64,000 nucleotides of DNA from Pelagibius sp964472095 (GTDB lineage Bacteria; Pseudomonadota; Alphaproteobacteria; Kiloniellales; Kiloniellaceae). The position numbers and the translations under genes are program-made. Every line of letters starts with the position of its first letter. Positions within the stretch are counted from its first letter, which is position 1. The DNA lies in NCBI GenBank assembly GCA_964472095.1, contig CAYYIV010000003.1:62001-126000 (forward strand), written 5' to 3'. The notes under the pieces are model-generated. The model saw nothing but the letters and a program-made list of their open reading frames with translations. It searched no databases and was not told the DNA's origin. Shown here in pieces: positions 1 through 8,373 of this stretch.

Positions 1-1199
1 AGATGGACCCGGTCGAGCTGCGGCTGAAGAACTTCATCCAACCGCATCAGTTCCCCTATCAGTCGGCACTCGGCTGGGAATATGACAGCGGCGACTATCC
101 GACGGCCATGAAGAAGGCCATGGAAGCGACCAGCTATGCCGCCCTGCGCGCCGAGCAGGAGGAAAAGCGTGCGGCCTTCACCCGCGGCGAGACGCGGGAG
201 CTGATGGGCATCGGCGTTGCCTTCTTCACCGAGATCGTCGGCGCCGGGCCGACGCGCAACTGCGACATCCTCGGCGTCGGCATGTTCGATTCCTGCGAGA
301 TCCGCATCCATCCCACCGGAGCGGCCATCGCGAGACTCGGCACCAAGAGCCAGGGCCAGGCGCACGAGACCACCTACGCCCAGATCCTGGCCACCGAGAT
401 CGGCATTCCGGCCGACGACATCATGATCGAGGAGGGCAACACCGATACCGCACCCTACGGTCTCGGCACCTACGGATCGCGCTCCACGCCGGTCGCCGGC
501 GCCGCCGCCGCGCGCGTCGGCCGCAAGATCCGCGACAAGGCGCGCAAGATCGCCGCGCACCTGCTGGAGGTCGGCGAGGACGACCTGGAGTTCGAGGTCG
601 ACCGCTTCAAGGTCAAGGGCCTGCCGGAGAAGCAGAAGAGCATGAAGGAGATCGCCTGGGCGGCCTACAACAATGTGCCGGAGGGCCTGGAATTGGGCCT
701 CGAGGCCGTCGACTACTATGACCCGCCGAACATGACCTTTCCCTTCGGCGCCTATATCTGCGTGGTCGACATCGATGCCGATACCGGCGTCACCAAGGTC
801 CGCCGCTTCTACGCCTTGGACGACTGCGGCACCCGCATCAATCCGATGGTGATCGAAGGTCAGGTGCATGGCGGCCTCACCGAGGCCTTCGGTATCGCCA
901 TGGGCCAGGAGATCAAGTACGACGAAGGCGGCAACGTGATGGGTGCCAGCTTCATGGACTACTTCGTGCCGACGGCCGTCGAGACGCCGGTGTGGGAGAC
1001 CGACTTCACCGTCACCCCGTCCCCGCATCACCCGATCGGCGCCAAGGGTGTCGGCGAGAGCCCCAACGTCGGCGGCGTTCCGGCCTTCTCCAATGCCGTC
1101 AACGACGCCTTCGGCCATCTCGACATCACCCACATCCAGATGCCGCATGACCACTGGCGCACCTGGAAGGTGTGCGAGAAACTGGGCCTGGCCGGCTGA
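1..1199 (+). CDS. coxL: Aerobic CO dehydrogenase large (molybdenum) subunit, form I, 3' part
   Basis: C-terminal ~398 residues of the large subunit of aerobic carbon monoxide dehydrogenase, which oxidises CO to CO2 at a Mo-Cu-molybdopterin centre. The reading frame is open through the window edge, so the N-terminal half, including the active-site loop AYxCSFR that defines form I, is not visible. What remains matches form I rather than form II: the stretch FTEIVGAGPTRNCDILGVGM, the motif EEGNTDTAPYGLGTYGSRS, and IGAKGVGESP with the catalytic glutamate near the C-terminus. The downstream order D-E-F-G is that of known cox clusters, so coxM and coxS should lie upstream. No frame damage is seen. 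Assignment to CoxL is firm; assignment to form I rests on these C-terminal motifs. Confidence 0.93.
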   Translation, partial: MDPVELRLKNFIQPHQFPYQSALGWEYDSGDYPTAMKKAMEATSYAALRAEQEEKRAAFTRGETRELMGIGVAFFTEIVGAGPTRNCDILGVGMFDSCEIRIHPTGAAIARLGTKSQGQAHETTYAQILATEIGIPADDIMIEEGNTDTAPYGLGTYGSRSTPVAGAAAARVGRKIRDKARKIAAHLLEVGEDDLEFEVDRFKVKGLPEKQKSMKEIAWAAYNNVPEGLELGLEAVDYYDPPNMTFPFGAYICVVDIDADTGVTKVRRFYALDDCGTRINPMVIEGQVHGGLTEAFGIAMGQEIKYDEGGNVMGASFMDYFVPTAVETPVWETDFTVTPSPHHPIGAKGVGESPNVGGVPAFSNAVNDAFGHLDITHIQMPHDHWRTWKVCEKLGLAG

Positions 1200-1245
1200 G
1201 GGTCGCGACGCGATCACCATGGTAGAGCGAAGGAGGGGTGGGCTC

Positions 1246-2121
1246 ATGCAGCGTAAAGAGATCGCCGAACATCTCGCGAAAGTGGGCTATGTCGCCGACA
1301 GTCAGCTGGTGATGGCCGTGTGGCTCATGGAAAGCCTGGCACGTCCTCTCCTGCTGGAAGGGGCGGCCGGGGTCGGCAAGACCGAAGTGGCCAAGGCCCT
1401 GGCGCAGATCCGCGACACCCGCCTGATCCGCCTGCAGTGCTACGAGGGCCTCGACGCCAACGCGGCGATCTACGAGTGGAACTACCAGCGCCAGCTCTTG
1501 GCCATCAAGGCCCGCGAGGGCCGCGACGAAAGCGCGGAAGCCGTCGAGAAGCACATTTTCTCCGAGGAGTTCCTGCTGGAGCGGCCGCTGCTCGCGGCGA
1601 TTCGGGAGGATAAGCCGGCGGTGCTGCTGATCGACGAGATCGATCGTGCCGATGAGGAGTTCGAGGCTTTCCTGCTGGAAATCCTCTCGGACTACCAGAT
1701 CTCGATCCCCGAGCTGGGGACCGTTCGTGCGACGTCGATCCCGCTGGTGGTGCTGACCTCCAACGGCACCCGCGAGCTGTCGGACGCGCTGCGTCGCCGC
1801 TGCCTTTATCACTTCGTCGACTATCCGACGGAGGACAAGGAAGCGCGCATCCTGACCACCCGTCTGCCGAAGATCGACGCGACCCTGGCCCTGCAGATCG
1901 CGGCCTTCGTGGCTGCCGTGCGCAAGGAAGACCTGCGCAAGGTCCCCGGCGTCGCCGAGACTCTCGATTGGGCGGCAGCGCTGGTCGGCCTGGAGGTGCG
2001 CGACCTGAGGCAGGACCCCGAGGTGGTGCAGGACACGCTGCTGTGCCTGCTGAAGACACAGGAAGACCGCCTGGCCCTGGCACCGGAAGTCACCCAGCGG
2101 CTACTCGGCAAGGTCGCTTGA
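1246..2121 (+). CDS. coxD: CoxD, MoxR-type AAA+ ATPase for CODH cofactor maturation
   Basis: MoxR-family AAA+ ATPase of 291 residues. CoxD acts in the cytoplasm in building the Cu-S-Mo centre of CO dehydrogenase, a role known from Oligotropha. Walker A is GAAGVGKTE at about residues 37-45; Walker B is LLIDEIDRAD near residue 128; a sensor-1 region LTSNGTRELSD follows near residue 168. The open frame runs much further upstream, but the ATG at 1246 is preceded by AGGAGGGG at 1231 and gives the usual family length, whereas the upstream extension is the antisense-like shadow of coxL. Its stop overlaps the start of coxE by one base (TGATG), implying translational coupling with the VWA partner. Confidence 0.92.
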   Translation: MQRKEIAEHLAKVGYVADSQLVMAVWLMESLARPLLLEGAAGVGKTEVAKALAQIRDTRLIRLQCYEGLDANAAIYEWNYQRQLLAIKAREGRDESAEAVEKHIFSEEFLLERPLLAAIREDKPAVLLIDEIDRADEEFEAFLLEILSDYQISIPELGTVRATSIPLVVLTSNGTRELSDALRRRCLYHFVDYPTEDKEARILTTRLPKIDATLALQIAAFVAAVRKEDLRKVPGVAETLDWAAALVGLEVRDLRQDPEVVQDTLLCLLKTQEDRLALAPEVTQRLLGKVA

Positions 2122-3338
2122 TGGTCGCAAAAGCGCAGAGGCCCGAAGCAGCACCCCCGGACAGGCCTTCGCCGCTCGCCGGGACTCAGCTTCGCGTGCG
2201 CATGTCGGCTTTCCTGAACCTTCTTCGCGAAAACGGTTTCCTCGTCGGTTTGGAAGAGGCAAGCGACTGCCTGCGCTTCGCCGCACTGGCCGATCTCGCC
2301 CGCCCGGCGGCCTTGCGCGGGGGATTGCGCTGTATCTGCTGCACCCGCCAGGCCGACTGGCACCGCTTCGACGAACTCTTCGACGCCTATTGGCTGAAGC
2401 GCGGGATCAAGGGCCTGCTGCAAGTCAGCGGCACGCCACCCAAGGCCAAGGGGTCGCGCAAGCTGTCGGAGGCGGGGGCGCCTGGCGGCAATCTGGGCGC
2501 CCCCGACCGGGTCTCTCGCGAGGGCGAGGAAGCTGGTGCCAATCCGGCCGACCGGAAGGGCAAACGCGAGGGCGCATCGAGCGCCGAATCGCTGGCGCAA
2601 GCCGACTTCCGGCACCTGGTCACGGCGGAGGAACTGCAGCGGGTGCACGACCTGGCTGATCGCCTGGCCCGTCGCATGCGTCATCGCTTGAGCCGGCGCG
2701 AGCGGCTGCGGCGGCGCGGGCGGCGGCTCGACCTGCGGCGCACCATTCACCGCAGCATCGGCCGTGGCGGCCTGCCCATCGACCTCGCCTGGCGCAAGCG
2801 CCGCGACAAGCCGCTGCGCCTCGTCATCGTGCTCGACGCCTCCGGTTCGATGAGCCAATACAGCGCCTTCTTCGTACGCTTCATCCACGGCGTGCTGGAT
2901 CGCTTTCGCGAGGCCGAAGCCTTCGTCTTTCACACGCGGCTCATCCACGTGTCGCCGGCCCTGCAGGAGCGCAATGCGGCCAGGGCCGTGGAGCGCCTGT
3001 CGCTGATCGCCCAGGGCTGGTCCGGCGGCACCAGGATCGGCGAGAGCCTTGCCGGATTCAATCGGCACCATGCGGCAAGGGTGGTGCACGGCCGCAGCGT
3101 GGTGATGATCGTCAGCGACGGTTACGACACTGGCGCGCCCGAGCTTCTGGGGCGCGAAATGGCGGCCCTGCGCCGCCGCACCAAACGCATCGTCTGGCTC
3201 AATCCGATGATCGGCTGGCGGGACTACGAACCGACGGCCGCCGGCATGCAGGCGGCCTTGCCTTATGTCGACCTCTTCGCCCCGGCACACAATTTGAAGA
3301 GCCTTGAAGCGCTGGCGCCCTATTTGGAGCGGGTGTGA
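2121..3338 (+). CDS. coxE: CoxE, VWA-domain partner of CoxD
   Basis: Von Willebrand factor A domain protein, 405 residues. MoxR ATPases work with a VWA partner encoded next door, and CoxE is that partner in CODH maturation. The VWA domain starts near residue 230 with the MIDAS motif VLDASGSMS (D-x-S-x-S) and a second conserved acidic loop VSDGYDTG near residue 335. The N-terminal part is basic and rich in Arg/Gly between about residues 110 and 210, with low-complexity arginine clusters, typical of the variable linker in this family. The start codon is shared with the coxD stop. A longer upstream start exists in the frame but would overlap coxD by 150 bases without a ribosome site. Confidence 0.9.
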   Translation: MVAKAQRPEAAPPDRPSPLAGTQLRVRMSAFLNLLRENGFLVGLEEASDCLRFAALADLARPAALRGGLRCICCTRQADWHRFDELFDAYWLKRGIKGLLQVSGTPPKAKGSRKLSEAGAPGGNLGAPDRVSREGEEAGANPADRKGKREGASSAESLAQADFRHLVTAEELQRVHDLADRLARRMRHRLSRRERLRRRGRRLDLRRTIHRSIGRGGLPIDLAWRKRRDKPLRLVIVLDASGSMSQYSAFFVRFIHGVLDRFREAEAFVFHTRLIHVSPALQERNAARAVERLSLIAQGWSGGTRIGESLAGFNRHHAARVVHGRSVVMIVSDGYDTGAPELLGREMAALRRRTKRIVWLNPMIGWRDYEPTAAGMQAALPYVDLFAPAHNLKSLEALAPYLERV

Positions 3339-3341
3339 TCC

Positions 3342-4193
3342 GTGGGCAATGACGACGGCAAGCTGCTGGACCTCATGGCGCGTCTGCGCCGGGAAGCACA
3401 GCCCTATGTCTTGGCCACGGTAGTGCGCACCGTGGCGGCCACCTCGGCCAAGGCCGGCGCCAAGGCCGTGGTTACCGCGGCTGGCGAGATCCATGGCTGG
3501 GTCGGCGGCGGTTGCGCACGCGGCGCGGTGCGCCGTGCCGCCCTCGAGACCCTGAAGAGCGGCGAGGCACGGCTCATCTCCGTGCAGCCGCAGGAGGAAT
3601 TGGACGCCGGCGGCGTGACATCCGGCGAGACCCGCGGCGGCGTCGAGTTTCATCGCAGCGCCTGCCCCAGCGGCGGTACCCTCGACATCTTCGTCGAACC
3701 GATGCTGCCGCGCCCGCAGCTGGTGGTCTGCGGTGCCTCGCCGGTGGCCGCGGCCATTGCCGACCTCGCCGGCCGCAGCGGCTTTGCCGTCACCGTGGCG
3801 GCGCTGGCGGAGGACCAGGACAGCTTCCCGGAGGCGGAGCAGCGCATCGCCGGCTTCGATTTGCCTGAGGAGGTCGGGGGTGAGCACTTCATCGTCGTGG
3901 CCACCCAGGGAAAGCGCGACGGCCAGGCTCTGCGCGCCGCGCTGGCGACCGAGGCGCCCTACGTCGCCTTCGTCGGCAGCCGGCGCAAAGCAGCGAGCCT
4001 GACGGCGCGACTGCGCGAGGATGGTTTCCCGGCGGAGAAGATCGCCCGGCTGCGCGCGCCGGCGGGCCTCGACATCGGTGCCATCACGCCGGAGGAGATC
4101 GCCCTGTCGATCATCGCCGAGGTGGTGGAACTGCGCCGCCGCGGCCGCCGCGGCCAGGCCGGGCAGGCAGCCCAGGACCATGATGCCGCCTGA
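3342..4193 (+). CDS. coxF: CoxF, XdhC/CoxI-family molybdenum enzyme maturation protein
   Basis: XdhC/CoxI-family protein of 283 residues, involved in inserting or modifying the molybdenum cofactor of hydroxylases such as CODH. The N-terminal XdhC/CoxI domain includes VRTVAATSAKAGAKAVV and the signature GWVGGGCARG. The C-terminal Rossmann-like domain begins near residue 125 (LVVCGASPVAAAIADLAG) and ends with the family signature RLRAPAGLDIGAITPEEIALSI. Translation begins at GTG, three bases after the coxE stop; no better start exists. The gene belongs to the coxL-D-E-F-G operon. The family assignment is firm; the name coxF follows gene order. Confidence 0.88.
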   Translation: MGNDDGKLLDLMARLRREAQPYVLATVVRTVAATSAKAGAKAVVTAAGEIHGWVGGGCARGAVRRAALETLKSGEARLISVQPQEELDAGGVTSGETRGGVEFHRSACPSGGTLDIFVEPMLPRPQLVVCGASPVAAAIADLAGRSGFAVTVAALAEDQDSFPEAEQRIAGFDLPEEVGGEHFIVVATQGKRDGQALRAALATEAPYVAFVGSRRKAASLTARLREDGFPAEKIARLRAPAGLDIGAITPEEIALSIIAEVVELRRRGRRGQAGQAAQDHDAA

Positions 4194-4297
4194 AGCGTCA
4201 TCGCGGCGGGACGCCTGAGGCCGTCGTCGTGTGCCTCTGTCTCGCCCTGCTGCCGTTGACCCTATTCGAGCAAAGCGAACTTGGAGATGAGCCAGCC

Positions 4298-4891
4298 ATG
4301 GACATGACCGGAAGCGAACGTATCGCCGCACCGCGCGAGCGCGTCTATCAGGCCCTGAACGATCCGGAGATCCTGAAGGCGGCGATCCCCGGCTGCGAGT
4401 CCATCGACCAGACCTCCGCCACCGAGATGACGGCGACGGTGGTCACCAGGGTCGGGCCGGTGAAGGCGAAGTTCCAGGGGGCGGTGACGCTCTCGGACCT
4501 CGATCCGCCCAAGGGCTACACCATCAGCGGGGAGGGCAAGGGTGGCCCGGCTGGCTTCGCCAGGGGCGGCGCCAAGGTGCGCCTGGAGGAGGACGGCCAA
4601 GGCACCATCCTGCACTACGAGGTGAAGGCCGACGTCGGCGGCAAGCTGGCCCAGCTCGGCTCGCGCCTCATCGATTCCACCGCGCGCAAGCTCTCCGGCG
4701 AGTTCTTCTCCCGCTTCGCCGCCCTCGTCGCGGTGCCGGCCGAGGCGGCACCGGCTGCGGTGTCCGTCCCCGTGGTGTCCACCCCCGTTGCGCCCGTCCC
4801 GGCCGGCAGCGCGGCCGGTGGTCGGTTGTGGATCTGGGGCCTTGCCGCCGTGCTGGTCCTCCTGGCAGCCTACATCCTCTTTGCCGGATAG
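4298..4891 (+). CDS. coxG: CoxG, SRPBCC-fold membrane-anchor protein of CODH
   Basis: CoxG-family protein (SRPBCC/START-like fold), 197 residues. In Oligotropha, CoxG recruits CO dehydrogenase to the cytoplasmic membrane, and recent work links the fold to quinone handling. The START-like domain spans about residues 1-150 (MTGSERIAAPRERVYQALND at the N-terminus). A Pro/Ala/Val linker follows, then a single C-terminal membrane helix (LWIWGLAAVLVLLAAYILF) ending at the stop. The ATG at 4298 has GGAGA 10 bases upstream and gives the standard N-terminus; an in-frame GTG 69 bases earlier adds a hydrophobic tail that the family lacks. A short GC hairpin (CTGCCG/CGGCAG, 4893-4908) follows the stop. 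Confidence 0.9.
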   Translation: MDMTGSERIAAPRERVYQALNDPEILKAAIPGCESIDQTSATEMTATVVTRVGPVKAKFQGAVTLSDLDPPKGYTISGEGKGGPAGFARGGAKVRLEEDGQGTILHYEVKADVGGKLAQLGSRLIDSTARKLSGEFFSRFAALVAVPAEAAPAAVSVPVVSTPVAPVPAGSAAGGRLWIWGLAAVLVLLAAYILFAG

Positions 4892-5066
4892 CCTGCCGAT
4901 TCCGGCAGTTCCCACTGAAGGCCGCTGTCTTTGCCGGACCTCACTTTGCCGAGACCGACGTCGCGGTTGGTGGCTGGCTCTGGTGGTCGACGGCCTTGCG
5001 CTTGCCGCGCTCGTCATCGTCATCGTCATCATTGCCCTGGAGACCGGCGGTATGCGGATGTTCTGA
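4881..5066 (+). CDS. Possible small single-helix membrane peptide after coxG (uncertain)
   Basis: Open frame of about 61 codons from a TTG inside the end of coxG to TGA at 5064. The C-terminal half is a strong predicted membrane helix preceded by positive charges (CRDRRRGWWLALVVDG, then a Leu/Ala/Val/Ile run) and a short polar tail. There is no convincing ribosome binding site, and part of the helix is encoded by a TCATCG-like short repeat, which alone would give alternating Val/Ile. It may be a real small protein of the cox locus or a chance frame. Confidence 0.2.
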   Translation: MPDSLPIPAVPTEGRCLCRTSLCRDRRRGWWLALVVDGLALAALVIVIVIIALETGGMRMF

Positions 5067-5348
5067 GTCGGGTGCAGGGATGAGTATTCGTGTGCAAGCT
5101 TGCGCACTGCGCCGACGAGCATGTCCATTCGTCTACAGTCAATCGGCTGTAGTCCAACTAAGCCCCCTATATAACTGGCTCTTTTACAGACTTAGCCTGG
5201 AACACGAACGGTCGTTCGTAGACGAATATTCGTGTTCCTGTGGATTTACTAACAGTCTATTTGTGCAGTGCAGCAGTTATTCTTGACAGGAAAAGTGTTT
5301 TCATCTTATGAAAAATTGGAGACTCACCGAACGGGAGCTTGAGGGGGC
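5061..5348 (+). promoter_or_regulatory. Regulatory region upstream of amt with nested palindromes
   Basis: AT-rich relative to its surroundings and packed with symmetry. GGAACACGAA at 5199-5208 pairs with TTCGTGTTCC at 5229-5238. Inside it lie ACGAACG-GT-CGTTCGT (5204-5219) and the perfect 12-bp palindrome ACGAATATTCGT (5222-5233). CTACAG/CTGTAG flank 5134-5153, and ATTCGTGT recurs near 5085. TTGACA at 5283-5288 can serve as a -35 box with a weak -10 near 5306; GAGGGGGC at 5341 is the amt ribosome site. No sigma-54 box (GG-N10-GC) was found. It looks like an operator for a dimeric regulator plus the amt promoter. Confidence 0.5.
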
Positions 5349-6689
5349 ATGGAACAGGAATTGGCAGAACTGGCGGCCAAGGTGGCCGCGTTGGAAGAGG
5401 GGAGCGGCTGGACCACCACCATCAACATGGAAGTGTTCTACTGGTGGTGTACCGCGTTGATGTTCATCATCCACGCCGGCTTCCTCGGCTATGAGATGGG
5501 CGCCTCGCGCAAGAAGAACGTGTTGGCGTCGGGCATCAAGAACATCCTCGCGTTCGCATTCATGATTCCGACCTTCTTCTTCTTCGGCTGGTGGATCTAT
5601 CTCGCCTTCCCGAACGGGCTCATCCCCGATTTCGAGCAGGGTGCAGGCGGCATCCCCTGGTCGGACGCGATGGGGCCGAACCTGGCCGACAACGCGACCG
5701 GCATCTTCTGGGCCGCCTTCACCCTCTTCGCGGCGACCACGGCATCGATTTTCTCAGGCGCGGTGATCGAGCGGATCAAACTGTCGGGCTTCATCATCCT
5801 GGCGATCCTGCTGGGATCGGTGGTGTGGATCCTGGCAGCGTCCTGGGCATGGCACGGCGGCGGCTGGCTGCTGACCGAATACGGCTGGCACGACTTCGGC
5901 GCCGCGGGCTGCGTCCATATGGTCGCCGGCTTCTTCGCCCTCGGCGTGCTGATCAACCTCGGCCCGCGCATCGGCAAGTACAATCCGGACGGCACCGCGA
6001 ACGACATCCTGCCGCACAACGTGCCGATGTCGGTCTTCGGGCTGATGATCCTCATCGTCGGCTTCTTCGGCTTCCTCGGCGGCTGCATCATCTACAACGG
6101 CACCGGGCAGTGGACGACCATTTTCGGCAATCCGACGACTCTGTCGGCGGTGGCGTTCAACACGCTGATGTGCTTTGCCGGCGGCATCATCGGTGCGTGG
6201 GTGGTGACCCGGGATCCCTTCTGGATGATGTCCGGTGCGCTGGCCGGTATCTTCGCTGCGGCTTCCGGCCTCGACGTCTACTGGCCGCCGCTCGCCTTCC
6301 TGCTCGGCATCGGCGGAGGCGTGGTCGCGCCGCTCGCATTCCGGTGGCTCGAGAAGCTGGGCATCGACGATGCCGTCGGCGCCGTCTCGGTGCACGGCTT
6401 CGCCGGCCTCTTCGGTGTGCTGGCCTTCGGTATCGTGGGTGCCGGCTATCCCAACGGCGACTACCCCGACACCAACTTCCTGGGCCAGGCCATCGGTGCC
6501 GCCGCCATGCTGCTGGTCGGCTTTGTGCCGGGCTACGTCGGCTCGCTGATCCTCAAGGTGACAGGCCTGCTGCGTATCCCGCCGGAAGTCGAGATCCGTG
6601 GCATGGACCCCGTCAAGGTGCCGATCTCTGCTTACCCCGAGGGCATGGACTCGAACGGCATCGGCGTATCGCCGCTGCCGGCCGAGTGA
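5349..6689 (+). CDS. amt: Ammonium transporter, Amt/Mep/Rh family
   Basis: Ammonium channel/transporter of 446 residues with about 11 membrane helices. The twin-histidine pore is present: H in DFGAAGCVHMVAG (with the conserved Asp of the recruitment site) and H in GAVSVHGFAGLFG. An N-terminal segment of about 30 residues (EQELAELAAKVAALEEG) looks like an amphipathic helix and precedes the first membrane helix, unlike typical AmtB, which starts with a cleaved signal peptide. No glnK is adjacent; instead a 55-codon membrane-peptide gene follows 40 bases downstream. Context with two glutamine-synthetase-family ligases and glxBCD genes suggests uptake of ammonium or methylammonium for that pathway. 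The family call is certain; the substrate preference is inference. Confidence 0.95.
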   Translation: MEQELAELAAKVAALEEGSGWTTTINMEVFYWWCTALMFIIHAGFLGYEMGASRKKNVLASGIKNILAFAFMIPTFFFFGWWIYLAFPNGLIPDFEQGAGGIPWSDAMGPNLADNATGIFWAAFTLFAATTASIFSGAVIERIKLSGFIILAILLGSVVWILAASWAWHGGGWLLTEYGWHDFGAAGCVHMVAGFFALGVLINLGPRIGKYNPDGTANDILPHNVPMSVFGLMILIVGFFGFLGGCIIYNGTGQWTTIFGNPTTLSAVAFNTLMCFAGGIIGAWVVTRDPFWMMSGALAGIFAAASGLDVYWPPLAFLLGIGGGVVAPLAFRWLEKLGIDDAVGAVSVHGFAGLFGVLAFGIVGAGYPNGDYPDTNFLGQAIGAAAMLLVGFVPGYVGSLILKVTGLLRIPPEVEIRGMDPVKVPISAYPEGMDSNGIGVSPLPAE

Positions 6690-6729
6690 GCCCGGCCCGG
6701 TCAATCTACAGTCAAAGGAGGATCAGAAA

Positions 6730-6897
6730 ATGGGTTCACCGATCGAAAGCTGGGAAGGCGCCGAGGCGATTTTCACCGGGGCCGGCGGCGCCACGCCGGT
6801 CATCGTCCTGGTGCTCGCCGCGATTGCCTGCTTCGGCGCCATCGTGCTGGGGTCGATCCATGAAGAGCACGTCTACAGCAAGTACATGAAGAAGTAG
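6730..6897 (+). CDS. Small single-pass membrane protein downstream of amt
   Basis: 55-residue protein with an excellent ribosome site (AAAGGAGG at 6714-6721). The N-terminal 20 residues are polar and acidic (MGSPIESWEGAEAIF), one membrane helix spans about residues 21-42 (ATPVIVLVLAAIACFGAIVL), and the tail is charged (HEEHVYSKYMKK). It sits 40 bases after amt and directly before a strong terminator, so amt and this gene form one transcript. Position and size suggest a small partner of the Amt protein. No named family is recognised. Confidence 0.75.
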   Translation: MGSPIESWEGAEAIFTGAGGATPVIVLVLAAIACFGAIVLGSIHEEHVYSKYMKK

Positions 6898-6945
6898 CCT
6901 GGGAGTCACGGTCGCCCGGACTGTGGACCGGCGGCTGACGGTACA

Positions 6946-6972
6946 GGGCCGCCTTCGGGCGGCCCTTTTTTT
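6946..6972 (+). terminator. Rho-independent terminator after the amt operon
   Basis: Perfect 8-bp stem GGGCCGCC/GGCGGCCC with a UUCG-type tetraloop (TTCG, 6954-6957) followed by seven T residues (6966-6972). It ends the amt/small-protein transcript and separates it from the ligase gene starting at 7008. Confidence 0.93.
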
Positions 6973-7007
6973 GGCTGGGATCGGGTATCCGGGGGAAGCA
7001 AGGGAGA

Positions 7008-8363
7008 ATGGCGTTGCCTGAAGCAAGCGGGAGCAGTCTGAAAAGCGAGCTGGTCGGCGCCGGCATCAACACCTGCATCGCCTCCTACGTCGACATGCAC
7101 GGCGTCTCGAAGTCGAAGTTCGTGCCCATCGGGCACTTCGATCAGATGATGGCCGGCTCGGAGATGTTCACCGGCGCCGCTCTCGACGGCGTGCCGCAGC
7201 AGGTCAGCGACGAGGAGGTGGCCTGCATGCCCGACCCGTCGTCGCTGACCGTGCTGCCGTGGCGCAGCGACGCCGCGCTCTTCGCCTGCGACCTCTGGAC
7301 CCGAGGGGCGCCTTTCGAGGCCTGCTCACGGAACATTCTCGGCCGCCAGGTTGCCAGGGCGGCGGAGATGGGCTTCATCATGAACCTCGGTATGGAGGCC
7401 GAGTTCTTCGTGTTCCGCGACCAGCCGGGCGTGCCGCTGCCGGTCTCCGGCCTGCCGCACCTCGAAAAGCCCGCCTACGACACTACTCGGCTGCTCGACA
7501 ACATGGATTGGCTGGGCGAGCTGGTCGAGGCAATGAACCGGCTCGGCTGGGACGTCTATTCCTTCGACCATGAGGACGGCATCGGGCAGGTAGAGATCGA
7601 CTTCGCCTATGCCGAGGTGCGGCGCATGGCCGACCGCTTCGTGTTCCTGCGCATGATGGCCAACGCGATTGCGCGCAAGCACGGTGCCTTCGCCTGCTTC
7701 ATGCCGAAGCCCTTCGGCGACCGCACGGGATCCGGCGCGCACTTCAACATGTCGCTGGCCGACGCGGGCAGCGGTCGCAACCTCTTCGCGCGGGCCGACG
7801 ATCCGCGCGGTTGCGGCCTGTCGGAGCTCGGCTACCAGTTTCTCGCCGGCGTCCTCAAGCACCTGCCGGCAATCATGGCGGTGGTGGCACCGCAGGTGAA
7901 CAGCTACAAGCGCCTGGTCAAGCAGGGTTCGATGTCCGGCTTCACCTGGGCGCCGATCTTCGCCTGCTACGGCAACAACAACCGCACCAATGCTATCCGC
8001 ATTCCCAAGGGCGGCGGGCGAATTGAGCTTCGCGCGGCGGACAGCGCTTGCAACCCCTACCTCGGCGCGGCGCTCTGCCTGGCCGCCGGCCTTGAAGGCA
8101 TCCGGGACGGGCTCGACGCGGGCGATCCCAACACCGACAACATGTATCTGCTGCCGGATGCCGAACTGGCACGGCGCGGCATCGCCCTGCTGCCGCGCAC
8201 GCTCGATGAGGCGGTGCGTGCCTTCAAGGCCGATGCGCTGTCGGAGGCGGTCTTCGGTCCGGCGATGTTCAAATCGTGGTCGGGCTACAAGGAGCAGGAG
8301 TGGCTGAGTTACCTGAACCACGTGTCGGACTGGGAGACGAAGCGCTACCTGAGGTTCTTCTGA
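7008..8363 (+). CDS. Glutamine synthetase-family ligase (GlnT/GMAS-like paralogue 1)
   Basis: Glutamine-synthetase-superfamily enzyme, 451 residues, of the short GlnT/gamma-glutamylmethylamide synthetase type. Such enzymes form a gamma-glutamyl amide from glutamate, ATP and ammonia or an amine. Visible signatures are the beta-grasp N-terminal region ASYVDMHGVSKSKFVP, the metal-site EAEFFVF (residues ~129-135), the DHEDGIGQVEIDF segment, KPFGDRTGSGAHFNMSL, and the ATP/glutamate region NNRTNAIRIPKGGGRIELRAADSACNPYL. It is a paralogue of the enzyme at 13394, and the two flank the regulator and the glx genes. ATG at 7008 follows AGGGAGA. Its amine substrate cannot be read from sequence. Confidence 0.88.
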   Translation: MALPEASGSSLKSELVGAGINTCIASYVDMHGVSKSKFVPIGHFDQMMAGSEMFTGAALDGVPQQVSDEEVACMPDPSSLTVLPWRSDAALFACDLWTRGAPFEACSRNILGRQVARAAEMGFIMNLGMEAEFFVFRDQPGVPLPVSGLPHLEKPAYDTTRLLDNMDWLGELVEAMNRLGWDVYSFDHEDGIGQVEIDFAYAEVRRMADRFVFLRMMANAIARKHGAFACFMPKPFGDRTGSGAHFNMSLADAGSGRNLFARADDPRGCGLSELGYQFLAGVLKHLPAIMAVVAPQVNSYKRLVKQGSMSGFTWAPIFACYGNNNRTNAIRIPKGGGRIELRAADSACNPYLGAALCLAAGLEGIRDGLDAGDPNTDNMYLLPDAELARRGIALLPRTLDEAVRAFKADALSEAVFGPAMFKSWSGYKEQEWLSYLNHVSDWETKRYLRFF

Positions 8364-8373
8364 TGGCCGTTTC

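Noticed and set aside
1821..4331. 836-codon open frame on the minus strand opposite coxD-coxG
   Set aside because: High-GC codon bias leaves the antisense frame free of stops; the plus strand carries well-recognised cox genes and the antisense product has no known motif.
5070..5348. Sigma-54/NtrC control of amt
   Set aside because: Every GG in the region was checked for GC ten bases downstream and none fits; no TGCACC-type NtrC dyad is present.
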